Assembly (NCBI GenBank): GCA_014885115.2
Contig: WKLE02003235.1
Span: forward strand, 6,446-16,923
DNA: 10,478 bases
Direction of reading: 5' to 3'
Source of the DNA: Asterionellopsis glacialis
Taxonomy: Eukaryota; Bacillariophyta; Plagiogrammaphyceae; Rhaphoneidales; Asterionellopsidaceae
Positions within the stretch are counted from its first letter, which is position 1; each line of letters begins with the position of its first letter. Under the pieces are notes generated by a model. It did no database searches, was not told the DNA's origin, and saw only the letters and a list, made by a program, of their open reading frames with translations. Below, one piece after another: positions 1 to 7,196 of the stretch. Made by a program: the position numbers and the translations under genes.

Positions 1-544
1 CCCCCCCCCCCTGCAGATCCTATATTGTTAGAGGTAGAGAATAGGCCCAACACTCGGACAAACTATTTATTACACAGACCATTCTTTTATGTCCTGACAT
101 GATCAACCCTTCACCATGATGGAGTCACTTGTTGTGATGATTGCATAAATATTTTTTAAAAATGATCCTGTGTTTATGGAAAGAACGCAATGAATAGATA
201 CCATAATGCTGCATAACATGGATACATGCCATCAAGTACTTTATTTGTGTACAACAACAATTCAAGAAAAATATCCGTGTGAGCGTTTTAAATTTATGCT
301 AAACCTAGCAAATCCAGTTTGTCGTCGTTGACAAAGTAATAAAATCGAGAGCAGGATGTTACTCGTGCAAAAGACCATGGCGATAAAGTATCCGTCTCTT
401 TGGACTGTAACCATACTTTTCTAGCAAACATTTGAGCCAAAAAGCAAATAAATTATTGCCAAAATTTTGTTTGATTACATAATGAGTTTACCTAAAAATA
501 ACAATCCTCATCACGGTGTCCAAGTGCGCTACTAAACAGCATGC
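1..544. other. Intergenic, downstream of ETFA; no gene seen
   Basis: This is the 3' flank of the minus-strand ETFA gene and probably holds its 3' UTR. I see no open frame with recognisable protein similarity on either strand, no tRNA and no strong repeat. It begins with a run of eleven C directly followed by TGCAG. No canonical AATAAA was identified just downstream of the ETFA stop on the minus strand. Confidence 0.6.
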
Positions 545-1678
545 CTAGACCTTTTCTGTCAATTCCGGAACAGCTTCAAATAAATCTGCTACTAATCCAT
601 AGTCAGCAACTTGAAAGATGGGTGCTTCTGGATCTTTATTAATGGCAACAATAGTCTTGGAATCTTTCATACCGGACAAATGTTGAATAGCACCAGATAT
701 ACCTACAGCAATATACAAATCTGGTGCAACAACCTTGCCAGTTTGTCCAACTTGTAAATCATTAGGCACAAATCCAGCATCTACAGCTGCACGCGATGCC
801 CCGACAGCAGCTCCAAGTTTATCTGCCAATGCATCCAACAAAACAAAGTTTTCACCTGATTTCATACCACGACCACCACTTACAACGACAGGTGCGGATC
901 CCAAGTCAGGCTTGTCACTTTTTGATACAGATTCACCTATCCATTTTGACTTATCGAATGGTGTAGCATCCAATGCTTCTGCATCCGAGGAAGCGTCAGC
1001 CAATGGTGCTTTATCAAATGAGGTAGGACGAACTGTCAATACTTTAAGGTCATCTGTAGCCTTGACTTTCGCCAAGGCATTACCTGCATACATAGGGCGT
1101 ACATATGTATCTGATTTTTTGGAAGGGTATTGAAAGAAAAAAAACAGCATTTAGGAAATGAGGTCAAGAAGATGAAATCTACAACCATAAATATATATTC
1201 CTTCGAGGTGGAAAGAAAACCATATGGAATGTACGTCGAGCTTACCTGCTTCAACAATTTCAATAATATCCGTGACAGGGGCTACGTCCAATATTGCAGC
1301 GGCACGAGGGATAGCATTTGATCCAAACTTGGAGGCAGTACCCACGATATGTGAATACGAATTTTTTTCTTGCGCAGATTGGATAGCGTTCGCAACTGAT
1401 TCACCAAGCTTATCTGCAATATTGGCATGTAAGACCTTAGTTACACCCTCTGGAATTTGAGTTGGTGCTTGATCACCAACAACAAGTAAATCAATCTCAG
1501 AATTACCTAACTGCTTTGCAGCTGTTACGGCTGCTTGAGTTCCTGGTGACGGTACAGCACCTTCTAACAAAGGTTCTGACACGACGAGTGTAGAAGCAAA
1601 TCGATTACTTGCAGCCACCAAGGATCGTCGTGCTGTTGTCAGCAACAATCGTGAAGAGCGAAAGGCAAGCATCGTCAT
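545..1678 (-). CDS. ETFA: Electron transfer flavoprotein alpha subunit, mitochondrial; exons 1678-1246 and 1110-545
   Basis: ETF is a soluble mitochondrial-matrix heterodimer that takes electrons from acyl-CoA and amino-acid dehydrogenases and passes them to ETF:ubiquinone oxidoreductase. The spliced product is 332 residues, near the usual length of the family. Residues 1-29 are rich in Arg, Ser, Ala and Leu and lack acidic residues, as in a matrix-targeting presequence. The N-terminal ETF domain runs to about 185. The C-terminal FAD-binding domain follows, with VVSGGRG at 219-225, [12 protein letters not shown] around 247-258, VGQTGK at 265-270, the family signature [13 protein letters not shown] at 276-288, and [11 protein letters not shown] at 301-311. 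A 135-bp intron (1111-1245, donor GTAAGC, acceptor TCAG) splits an Asp codon and restores the expected [14 protein letters not shown]. An in-frame TGA lies nine bases upstream of the chosen ATG; a second ATG is two codons in. Its head-to-head neighbour is a beta-oxidation thiolase. Confidence 0.97.
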
Positions 1679-2338
1679 GTATTGTCAATTGTCAATCAAA
1701 AACTAAGAATGAGATGGTTGGATGTTGGACGTCGAAATGTCGTGCTATGATAAGTGAAGGACGACACAGAGCTGAATAAAACATCAACGAGACAAGATGT
1801 CCTGTATTTAGGCACGTTCTTTCGCCCAGCGTTCCGATTGTTCTCGCTCTTGATGTGCAATTTCCATATTCCAGGGACCACCGATCTCGATCTTCATTCG
1901 AAGTTTGCGATTTAATGGAACCCCTTATTTTGACAAGTGTACTGTGTACACTCTGGTACATAAATTAATCCTATCATTAAAGTTTATTTAAACTGTATAA
2001 TTTTGATAGAAATATTAACCCTAACAATCCCCTTTTATTTTACATATCAACCCCAATAAAGATACGGAAACTTTGATGTTGACACCTTTTTTCGAAAAGA
2101 TTTGAACGCGTCATCGCACGACTTGACCCATCAAGGCCATCAAAAATCAGATCTCGGCGGTTCTTAGTGGTGATGAAAGAGTTCGCATCTACGCATTGAC
2201 AAGAACAAAACCTAACTCAAACGACATCCATCAACGAAGTGTTCGCACGTCTTCATCATAGACATTTCTGAAATTGATAACCAAGATCAACAACTATATC
2301 AAAACAGCAGTAACTGACTATTACCACTAAAACAAACA
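1679..2338. promoter_or_regulatory. Shared intergenic promoter region of ETFA and thiolase
   Basis: These 660 bp separate the two divergent start codons and must hold both promoters and 5' UTRs. Visible elements are a tandem TTGTCAA pair at 1682-1695 next to the ETFA start, a GTGTACAC-containing dyad at 1936-1952, and an AT-rich belt at about 1960-2060. The thiolase side (2180-2330) has CA-rich leader-like sequence with GTTCGCA twice. No clear TATA box was identified. The minus-strand open frame at 1692-1961 has no recognisable similarity and I treat it as chance. Confidence 0.6.
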
Positions 2339-3680
2339 ATGAGTGGAATTTTTGTTGTAGCAGCGAAAAGAACACCATTTGGTGCATTTGGTGGTGCCTT
2401 GAAAGCACTTTCTGCCACAGACTTGGGTGTCATTAGTACCAAAGCAGCACTTGCACAGGGAAAAATTAATCCCAACTCAATTGACAATATTTTCTTTGGA
2501 AATGTTGTTCAATCTTGTTCAGATGCTGCCTATTTGGCACGTCATGTTGGATTGAAAAGTGACATTCCTATCCCGACACCTGCTCTCACTGTCAATCGTT
2601 TATGTGGTTCTGGATTTGAAACTGTCATTCAGGGTGCAAATGCTATTAAACTCGGTGAAGCGAGTGTTGCTTTATGTGGAGGTACAGAAAATATGTCCAT
2701 GGCACCACTTCAAGTATCTGGTACAGATGCCCGTTGGGGTGTCAATTTAGGAACTGGCTTACAACTTCGCGATGCTTTGTGGGATGGTCTCACTGATGCA
2801 CACATCAATACTCCAATGGGAGTTACTGCAGAAAATCTCGCAGAAAAATATAACATTTCACGACAGGTAAATATATCATGTGCCAAGTTAAGGTGGTTTC
2901 TCTGTATTTCGAGGAAAGTGGTGTACTCACGATACCTTGATATATTTCCCTCTCTTTGAAAAAATTAACAAGGAATGTGATGAGTTTGCTATTCGTAGTC
3001 AACAGACATGGGGAAAGGCAAAACAAAATGGTATCTTTGATCTTGAAATAGCACCTGTCGAAATCAAGGGTAAAAAGGGAACCAAAATTGTTGATACGGA
3101 TGAACACCCCAGGCCTGATACTACTTTGGAAAAGATCTCCCAACTCAAACCAGTCTTTAAGAAAGATGGTGTCGTAACAGCTGCAAATGCATCAGGTATT
3201 TGTGATGGTGCCGGATCAATCATTCTTGCATCTGAACAAGCTGTGAAGGATCAAAACTTAACACCTATTGCTCGTCTTGCATCATATGCTGTTACGGGAT
3301 GTAACCCTGAAATTATGGGCATTGGTCCTGTGGACGCCATTCAATCCGCACTGTCAAGGGCAGGATTAACTCTTGGTGATGTGGATCGTCTTGAAATTAA
3401 TGAAGCCTTTGCTGCACAATTCTTGGCATGTGCCAAGGAACTTGATGCAGATATGAATATGACGAACATTCATGGAGGTGCAATCAGTCTCGGTCATCCC
3501 TTGGGAGCATCGGGAAGTCGAATTGTTGCACATCTTGCCAATGAATTTTCACAGAATGAAGGTGATATCTATGTTGGTGCTGCTTGTATCGGAGGCGGGC
3601 AGGGTGTTGCAGTTGTTTTGGAACGCGTTGGCGTTTCTCCCAAGAAAGCCTTCGTCGATACTCTTTCACGTTCAGAATAA
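2339..3680 (+). CDS. ACAA2: 3-ketoacyl-CoA thiolase (acetyl-CoA acyltransferase 2 type); exons 2339-2866 and 2973-3680
   Basis: This enzyme catalyses the thiolytic cleavage of 3-ketoacyl-CoA into acetyl-CoA and a shortened acyl-CoA, the last step of beta-oxidation. Spliced, it is 411 residues, slightly longer than the animal mitochondrial enzyme because of an extra tail. The acyl-enzyme nucleophile is Cys89 in NRLCGSGFE. The other catalytic motifs are NEAFA at 319-323, GHPLG with His351, and CIGGGQG with Cys381. The 106-bp intron (2867-2972, donor GTAAAT, acceptor AACAAG) lies between codons, after ISRQ and before ECDEFA. The start sits in an A-rich context, and the N-terminus FVVAAKRTPFGAFGG matches the uncleaved N-terminus of ACAA2-type thiolases. 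There is no PTS1-like C-terminus (it ends SRSE) and no evident PTS2, so a mitochondrial location is inferred. A biosynthetic acetoacetyl-CoA thiolase role is less likely but not excluded. Confidence 0.95.
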
Positions 3681-3825
3681 GCTTTCTGGAAATTTGATTT
3701 GTATTTTAGGATGAGCACAGAACAAAAAGTGCATTAAGTGAAGTAGCTAGCGATTGATGCGGCTGACTAGCAGCTATATAAGCACTTCAAGGAAGAAGTG
3801 CACAATTTATTTTAAATATTCTATT
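3681..3825. other. Short convergent 3' region between thiolase and INSIG-like gene
   Basis: Only 145 bp separate the two stop codons, so the two 3' UTRs probably overlap or abut. A small hairpin is visible at 3782-3801: GCACTTC and GAAGTGC around a six-base loop. The region is AT-rich and no gene is seen. Confidence 0.6.
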
Positions 3826-4611
3826 TTACACTTCTTCTTCCTCTTTTTCTGTAGAATCAAACCATCGACCCAGAGCTATGGCGTCCATGGTTACTGCAAA
3901 GTAACACGGACCTGTAATGCTCGAGAGAGCAAGATCTTCATAGTTTTCTCCCAACAAAGAATTTAATATTGATAATTCACCCAAATCCTTTAGCGGGATA
4001 TAATCTCCAGCCTGCGGTAGGTAATGCCAAAAACCATTCGCTACAAAGGGAAGTTCCGATAAAGGTCCACCAATGGAAGTAATTGTTGCGGCCAGTAGAG
4101 CAGCGATAGTACCATCCAAGACGGCCCATTGTGTCACCGCCGCAGCAAGCATAACTGCTAAATTTGCTTCAGCTGATTGTAAAATTTGAGGATGAGTTTC
4201 TAATATCTCAGATAGCTTTATAATCAATGCGGTGGTTGTTACGGCGACGATTGCTGTTCGTTGTAGTTGTGTTGAACTTTTTGTGTTTTTTGTAATTTTC
4301 AACGCGTCCGCTCCTTGCGTAAGGTTATCAATTACAAGTTGAAACAATCGAGGCAGAATACCACCCAACACGACATAGGCAACGCCCAAAAGTGGTGGTA
4401 CTGTCCAGCTGGAACAAAAGAAGTAATTTTGAACTTGATCATTGGCTACTATTTGTCCGGCGGATTGTGGCCACGACAGGCAAATGGGTGCTAGATCGTA
4501 TTCGAGTAGACATTGATTGTGAAGAGAATCTACAACCGGCCCAACTAAAGCTCCAGTTCCGAATAACTTGGCTGAAGTTCCTACCCTTGGTAATAAAGAA
4601 GCAACTCTCAT
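3826..4611 (-). CDS. INSIG-family (insulin-induced gene) membrane protein
   Basis: INSIG proteins are polytopic ER membrane proteins that, in animals and fungi, bind sterol-regulated partners such as SCAP or HMG-CoA reductase. This single-exon protein is 261 residues, within the family's size range. Hydrophobic segments lie near 8-30, 68-95, 116-135, 148-165, 167-185 and 232-248. Three landmarks match the family: FFCSSWTVPPLLG at 64-76 (the conserved S-x-W-x-VPP block), an Asp at 166 in the AVLDGTIAALLAAT segment at the place where INSIGs carry a functionally important Asp, and PCYFAVTMDAIALGRWFD at 235-252, like the terminal P-C-x-F...GR(W/Q) block. The C-terminus is a short acidic tail, EKEEEEV. 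The start has A at -3 and no upstream in-frame alternative was needed. It is convergent with the thiolase. Family assignment comes from motif recall, not a search. What its partner would be in an alga is unknown. Confidence 0.72.
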   Translation of the reverse strand: MRVASLLPRVGTSAKLFGTGALVGPVVDSLHNQCLLEYDLAPICLSWPQSAGQIVANDQVQNYFFCSSWTVPPLLGVAYVVLGGILPRLFQLVIDNLTQGADALKITKNTKSSTQLQRTAIVAVTTTALIIKLSEILETHPQILQSAEANLAVMLAAAVTQWAVLDGTIAALLAATITSIGGPLSELPFVANGFWHYLPQAGDYIPLKDLGELSILNSLLGENYEDLALSSITGPCYFAVTMDAIALGRWFDSTEKEEEEV

Positions 4612-5233
4612 TTTCTTTTTTCTCCGCTGATCCGTTGCACTGTCACCGATCGCTATTTAAATTCTTCTAAACCTCGATCGTCAACGAACGCATAACAAAT
4701 GAACGACGCGACGTCGTTGTCATTCTTTTCCTGTTCCGAGCCTTGATGATAGGCCTACAAATTCGATAGTATTATGATACAGGTACGTCCGTTTTTCTGA
4801 AAAAGAGTGAGGTGGTGAAATTTCGAAATAATGATGCTAAGTTTGTTAGCACAAAAATTAAGCTAAATAATTCACGTACAAATGACATCTTATTTCTATT
4901 AATTTCTCTCCCATTTTGGATGAAGGGTTTCTGGCGAATCGCGCTATCATTCGCGATCCCTACTCACTGGCTTATCGCTCTGACCGCCGACCGCAACTCT
5001 CCGGTTCACAAAATTCTGCCTGACTGATTTCATTGAAATCTTCTCATCTCGTGTTACAAACAACACAAACATTGCTGTTTAACACAACTGAAGCCTGAAC
5101 CCATAAACGTCCATTGCCGTTTACGTTGTTGTCTCGCAGAGCTAGTACATATATTCATTAAAAGACATATCTAGCATATTGATATTTTTTTAAATCTTTC
5201 AAAAGAAGCCGTGATCTCGAATATTATTGCAAT
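4612..5233. promoter_or_regulatory. Intergenic region between INSIG-like gene and bL32m, presumed divergent promoters
   Basis: This 622-bp gap separates divergent start codons. It contains a dyad AACGAC-N5-GTCGTT at 4702-4718 enclosing GACGTC (a CRE-like core), about 90 bp upstream of the INSIG-like start, and a second inverted repeat ATCGCG-N8-CGCGAT at 4938-4957. An AT-rich stretch lies at 5140-5230 just before bL32m. A 71-codon plus-strand frame here starts only at GTG and has no recognisable similarity, so I do not call it a gene. Confidence 0.5.
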
Positions 5234-5545
5234 ATGTGGAGAGCGTTACAATTGACATCAGAGGCGTTGATGCGTCGTTTTACGGTGACAACTCCGTCCT
5301 TGCAGCTTGCGGGAGTTCCTTCGACAAATCACCAGGCGGCGCCATCATTGCAGGAACTTTTACAAGATGCCTTATGGTTTGCGGTACCCAAGCAGAAAAT
5401 TAGTCGTTCGAAAAAGCGTAAGAAAACAACAAGGCAAAAAGCAATTAAATTGAAAGAGAATATAATTACCGACCCACGAACAGGAGAACCAACTTTAATG
5501 CACAAACTCCCATTGAACTGGAAACAATATCTTCCTAAAGTTTGA
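5234..5545 (+). CDS. Mitochondrial large-subunit ribosomal protein bL32m, cysteine-free variant
   Basis: bL32 is a small protein of the large ribosomal subunit. This 103-residue single-exon protein has an N-terminal extension of about 49 residues, with Arg and few acidic residues near its start, that fits a mitochondrial presequence. The conserved bL32 start follows at 50-53 (AVPK), then the basic run KISRSKKRKKTTRQKAIKLK at 55-74 and NIITDPRTGEPTLMHKLPLNW at 76-96. That last block aligns with the region where bacterial and most mitochondrial L32 carry the paired CxxC zinc knuckle, keeping the spacing and a His (90) but no Cys. There is no Cys anywhere in the protein. The start context is AT-rich with A at -3. 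Its 3' end converges on a decayed P450 gene. Other small basic mitochondrial proteins remain possible but fit less well. Confidence 0.75.
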   Translation: MWRALQLTSEALMRRFTVTTPSLQLAGVPSTNHQAAPSLQELLQDALWFAVPKQKISRSKKRKKTTRQKAIKLKENIITDPRTGEPTLMHKLPLNWKQYLPKV

Positions 5546-5554
5546 ATAGCAAAA

Positions 5555-5597
5555 CTGCTCATAAATATCAAATGCTGATATGTTTGGAAAAGAGCAG
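5555..5597. repeat. Nested inverted repeat just after bL32m stop
   Basis: An outer pair, CTGCTC (5555-5560) and GAGCAG (5592-5597), encloses an inner pair, ATATCA (5565-5570) and TGATAT (5576-5581), with a five-base inner loop. It begins ten bases after the bL32m stop codon, so it would fold in the mRNA 3' UTR. The arms are only six bases each, so chance is possible. Confidence 0.4.
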
Positions 5598-5648
5598 GAA
5601 ATACTGTCCGTCTCTGCTCGGTGGAACGTTTACAAGTTAAACTATAGA

Positions 5649-6805
5649 TTAGGTTGCATCAATTAAAATGTTCTTTGATGTATCTGCTGTGTGCCGACTA
5701 TATGGATCGGAATTTGGATGATGCAAAACATGGGCAATATCCAAAACAATAATTCTTGTCCTTGAGTTTCATAGCTCACTTCCAGAAAACCAATAACCCA
5801 AACCGAATACGCCCCCCTGCTTCTGTTAACCACCTTGCCATTTATCTGTATCAATTATATTGTTAAGTTTCTCCATCACGCGTAACGCTCAATTTTCTAC
5901 ATGGTTTATTTTTCACTAATGGGACAACGTTGATGCAATCACAGCACCCTCGTTCGAATATCGAATAGTAGTTCCAAGGTGTAAATGCTTTGGCACCGAG
6001 ATGGGATGAACTTGCCTGCTTTCTCGAAATTCTTAAACAAATGAAACAAAATCACAAGTACAATACATAATATAGGTCTTTTGAGCATCAAGATAGCAGC
6101 ACTATTTGTTACGGAGAGGAGAAATCTTTGGCAGTTTACCAGACAAATGATGTCAGTGCAGGTACAAGCCTTCTTTCACAATGTTCTTCCACACAGCTGG
6201 CGTTTTCCATTCATCTCGAGGCCGCACAAAAAGATCTTTGGCGAGGCATTTGAGTTCGGATGGATTTGGAGCGATACCTACTTACGTCCAGGCAAGGGCA
6301 TACCAAGTCATATCGTATCCACCAATTGTAAGGCCAGTGATCATGACTGCATTTTATGAAGTCTACTTAGCATGCTTAAGTCTATCATAATGCCCTTAAT
6401 AGGTGATGATATGCTTCGTATTGATCACCTTGATAGCAACGTCTTGCACTTTATTTAGCGCCTTTTGAGAATTGCGGAAAAAAGGTATCAAAAGCAGTCA
6501 GAGTTGATTGACCGTAGTCTTGTGAGAATCATACGCTACTGTCAATTCCAATTCATTCACGTACGTGAAGGCTTTTTCCTTGTTCCTGTCATACTAAAAT
6601 GCAGCTTTGGTATCTATCGACGATGTTAACCCCAGCATCTCCTTACTGACATCAAAGGGCTTTCCAAAAACAGTCATGGGTTACGGGCTTATTTTGTATC
6701 AATACTTTTGTTTTGTTCAGTGCTTCTTGATTCATCCGGTTCACATGTCCAGTTGCAAATGCCCGCGATTATTTCTTGAAAGTCTTGAATTTTCTCAAGT
6801 TGCAT
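5649..6805 (-). pseudogene. Decayed cytochrome P450 (CYP86/CYP4-like clan), minus strand
   Basis: No intact gene lies here, but one minus-strand frame from 6677 to 5649 reads as a P450 broken by stops. In order it shows MTVFGKPFD from 6677; AFTYVNELEL; NSQKALNKVQDVAIKVI; an I-helix-like GGYDMTWYALAW at about 6324-6288 (compare AG-x-DTT-x-x-x-LSW); RPRDEWKTPAV; the K-helix VKEGL ending near 6165; HPISVPKHLHLG near 6005-5970; and RIIVLDIAHVLHHPNSD at about 5757-5707. Stops fall within coding-like parts, for example TAG at 6596-6594 and TAA at 6284-6282. An upstream piece, MQLEKIQDFQEIIAG from 6805, is in another frame, so at least one frameshift exists. P450s are haem monooxygenases, but the FxxGxRxCxG haem loop is not seen before the bL32m gene begins, so the copy cannot encode an active enzyme. 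Weak similarity continues to about 5590. The clan assignment is tentative. Confidence 0.75.
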
Positions 6806-7040
6806 TAAAATAGGGAGCAGTGGATTTTAGCACAACTGCCCCAAAGCACCATTTTAGAAAGCATCCAATTTAGAATTTGTCTCACTTCTAACCTTTCCAG
6901 CAGTAAAGCATCAAAATGCAGGAAAGCAATTCCATTTTGAACTACTTTAAATCACTTTGACTTGTGCTGTTTAACTTCTGTGTAACTAAGATAAACTGGC
7001 GGTGAAATATATTATTCTTGACTCGCTATTCCTAGTTTCT
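6806..7040. other. Non-coding stretch, possibly the eroded N-terminal part of the P450 relic
   Basis: The minus strand contains a 36-codon stop-free piece (about 6948-6841) that could derive from the P450 N-terminal half, but I recognise no motif in it, such as the WxxxR of the C-helix. Nothing else is evident. Confidence 0.3.
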
Positions 7041-7076
7041 CAACTGGGGCTTGTGTAAGTCCCACAGGTAGGAATC

Positions 7077-7105
7077 ATGACATCACGATGACGCATGATG
7101 ACATC
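7077..7105 (+). promoter_or_regulatory. Three helically phased ATGAC half-sites (CRE/bZIP-like) upstream of SURNod19 gene
   Basis: ATGACATC at 7077-7084, ATGACGCAT at 7088-7096 and ATGACATC at 7098-7105 start 11 and 10 bp apart, about one DNA turn each. TGAC is the half-site of CRE/AP-1-like elements bound by bZIP proteins. The cluster lies about 90-120 bp upstream of the start codon of the downstream gene, on the same strand. The function is inferred from position and motif only. Confidence 0.4.
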
Positions 7106-7196
7106 CTTTTTAGGGAGGGCGCGAGACAGAACATGATGAATGATGAGAAACTTCAAAAGATCGAAACTTCGAATTTTTGTTCGGTAGTGTCGCACC

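Noticed and set aside
735..1133. 132-codon plus-strand frame
   Set aside because: It lies antisense within ETFA exon 2 and has no recognisable similarity; a shadow of the real gene.
1692..1961. 89-codon minus-strand frame just upstream of ETFA
   Set aside because: Composition is non-coding-like, there is no family similarity, and it fills the divergent promoter. The presequence and an in-frame stop define the ETFA start without it.
4938..4957. Inverted repeat ATCGCG-N8-CGCGAT
   Set aside because: Six-base arms with a long loop are within chance expectation; noted in the intergenic entry but not given as a finding.
4812..5027. 71-codon plus-strand frame between the INSIG-like gene and bL32m
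   Set aside because: It begins at GTG rather than ATG, shows no known motif and sits in a promoter region.
6081..6390. Two overlapping plus-strand frames in the gap
   Set aside because: Both are antisense to the P450 relic, which explains the sequence better.
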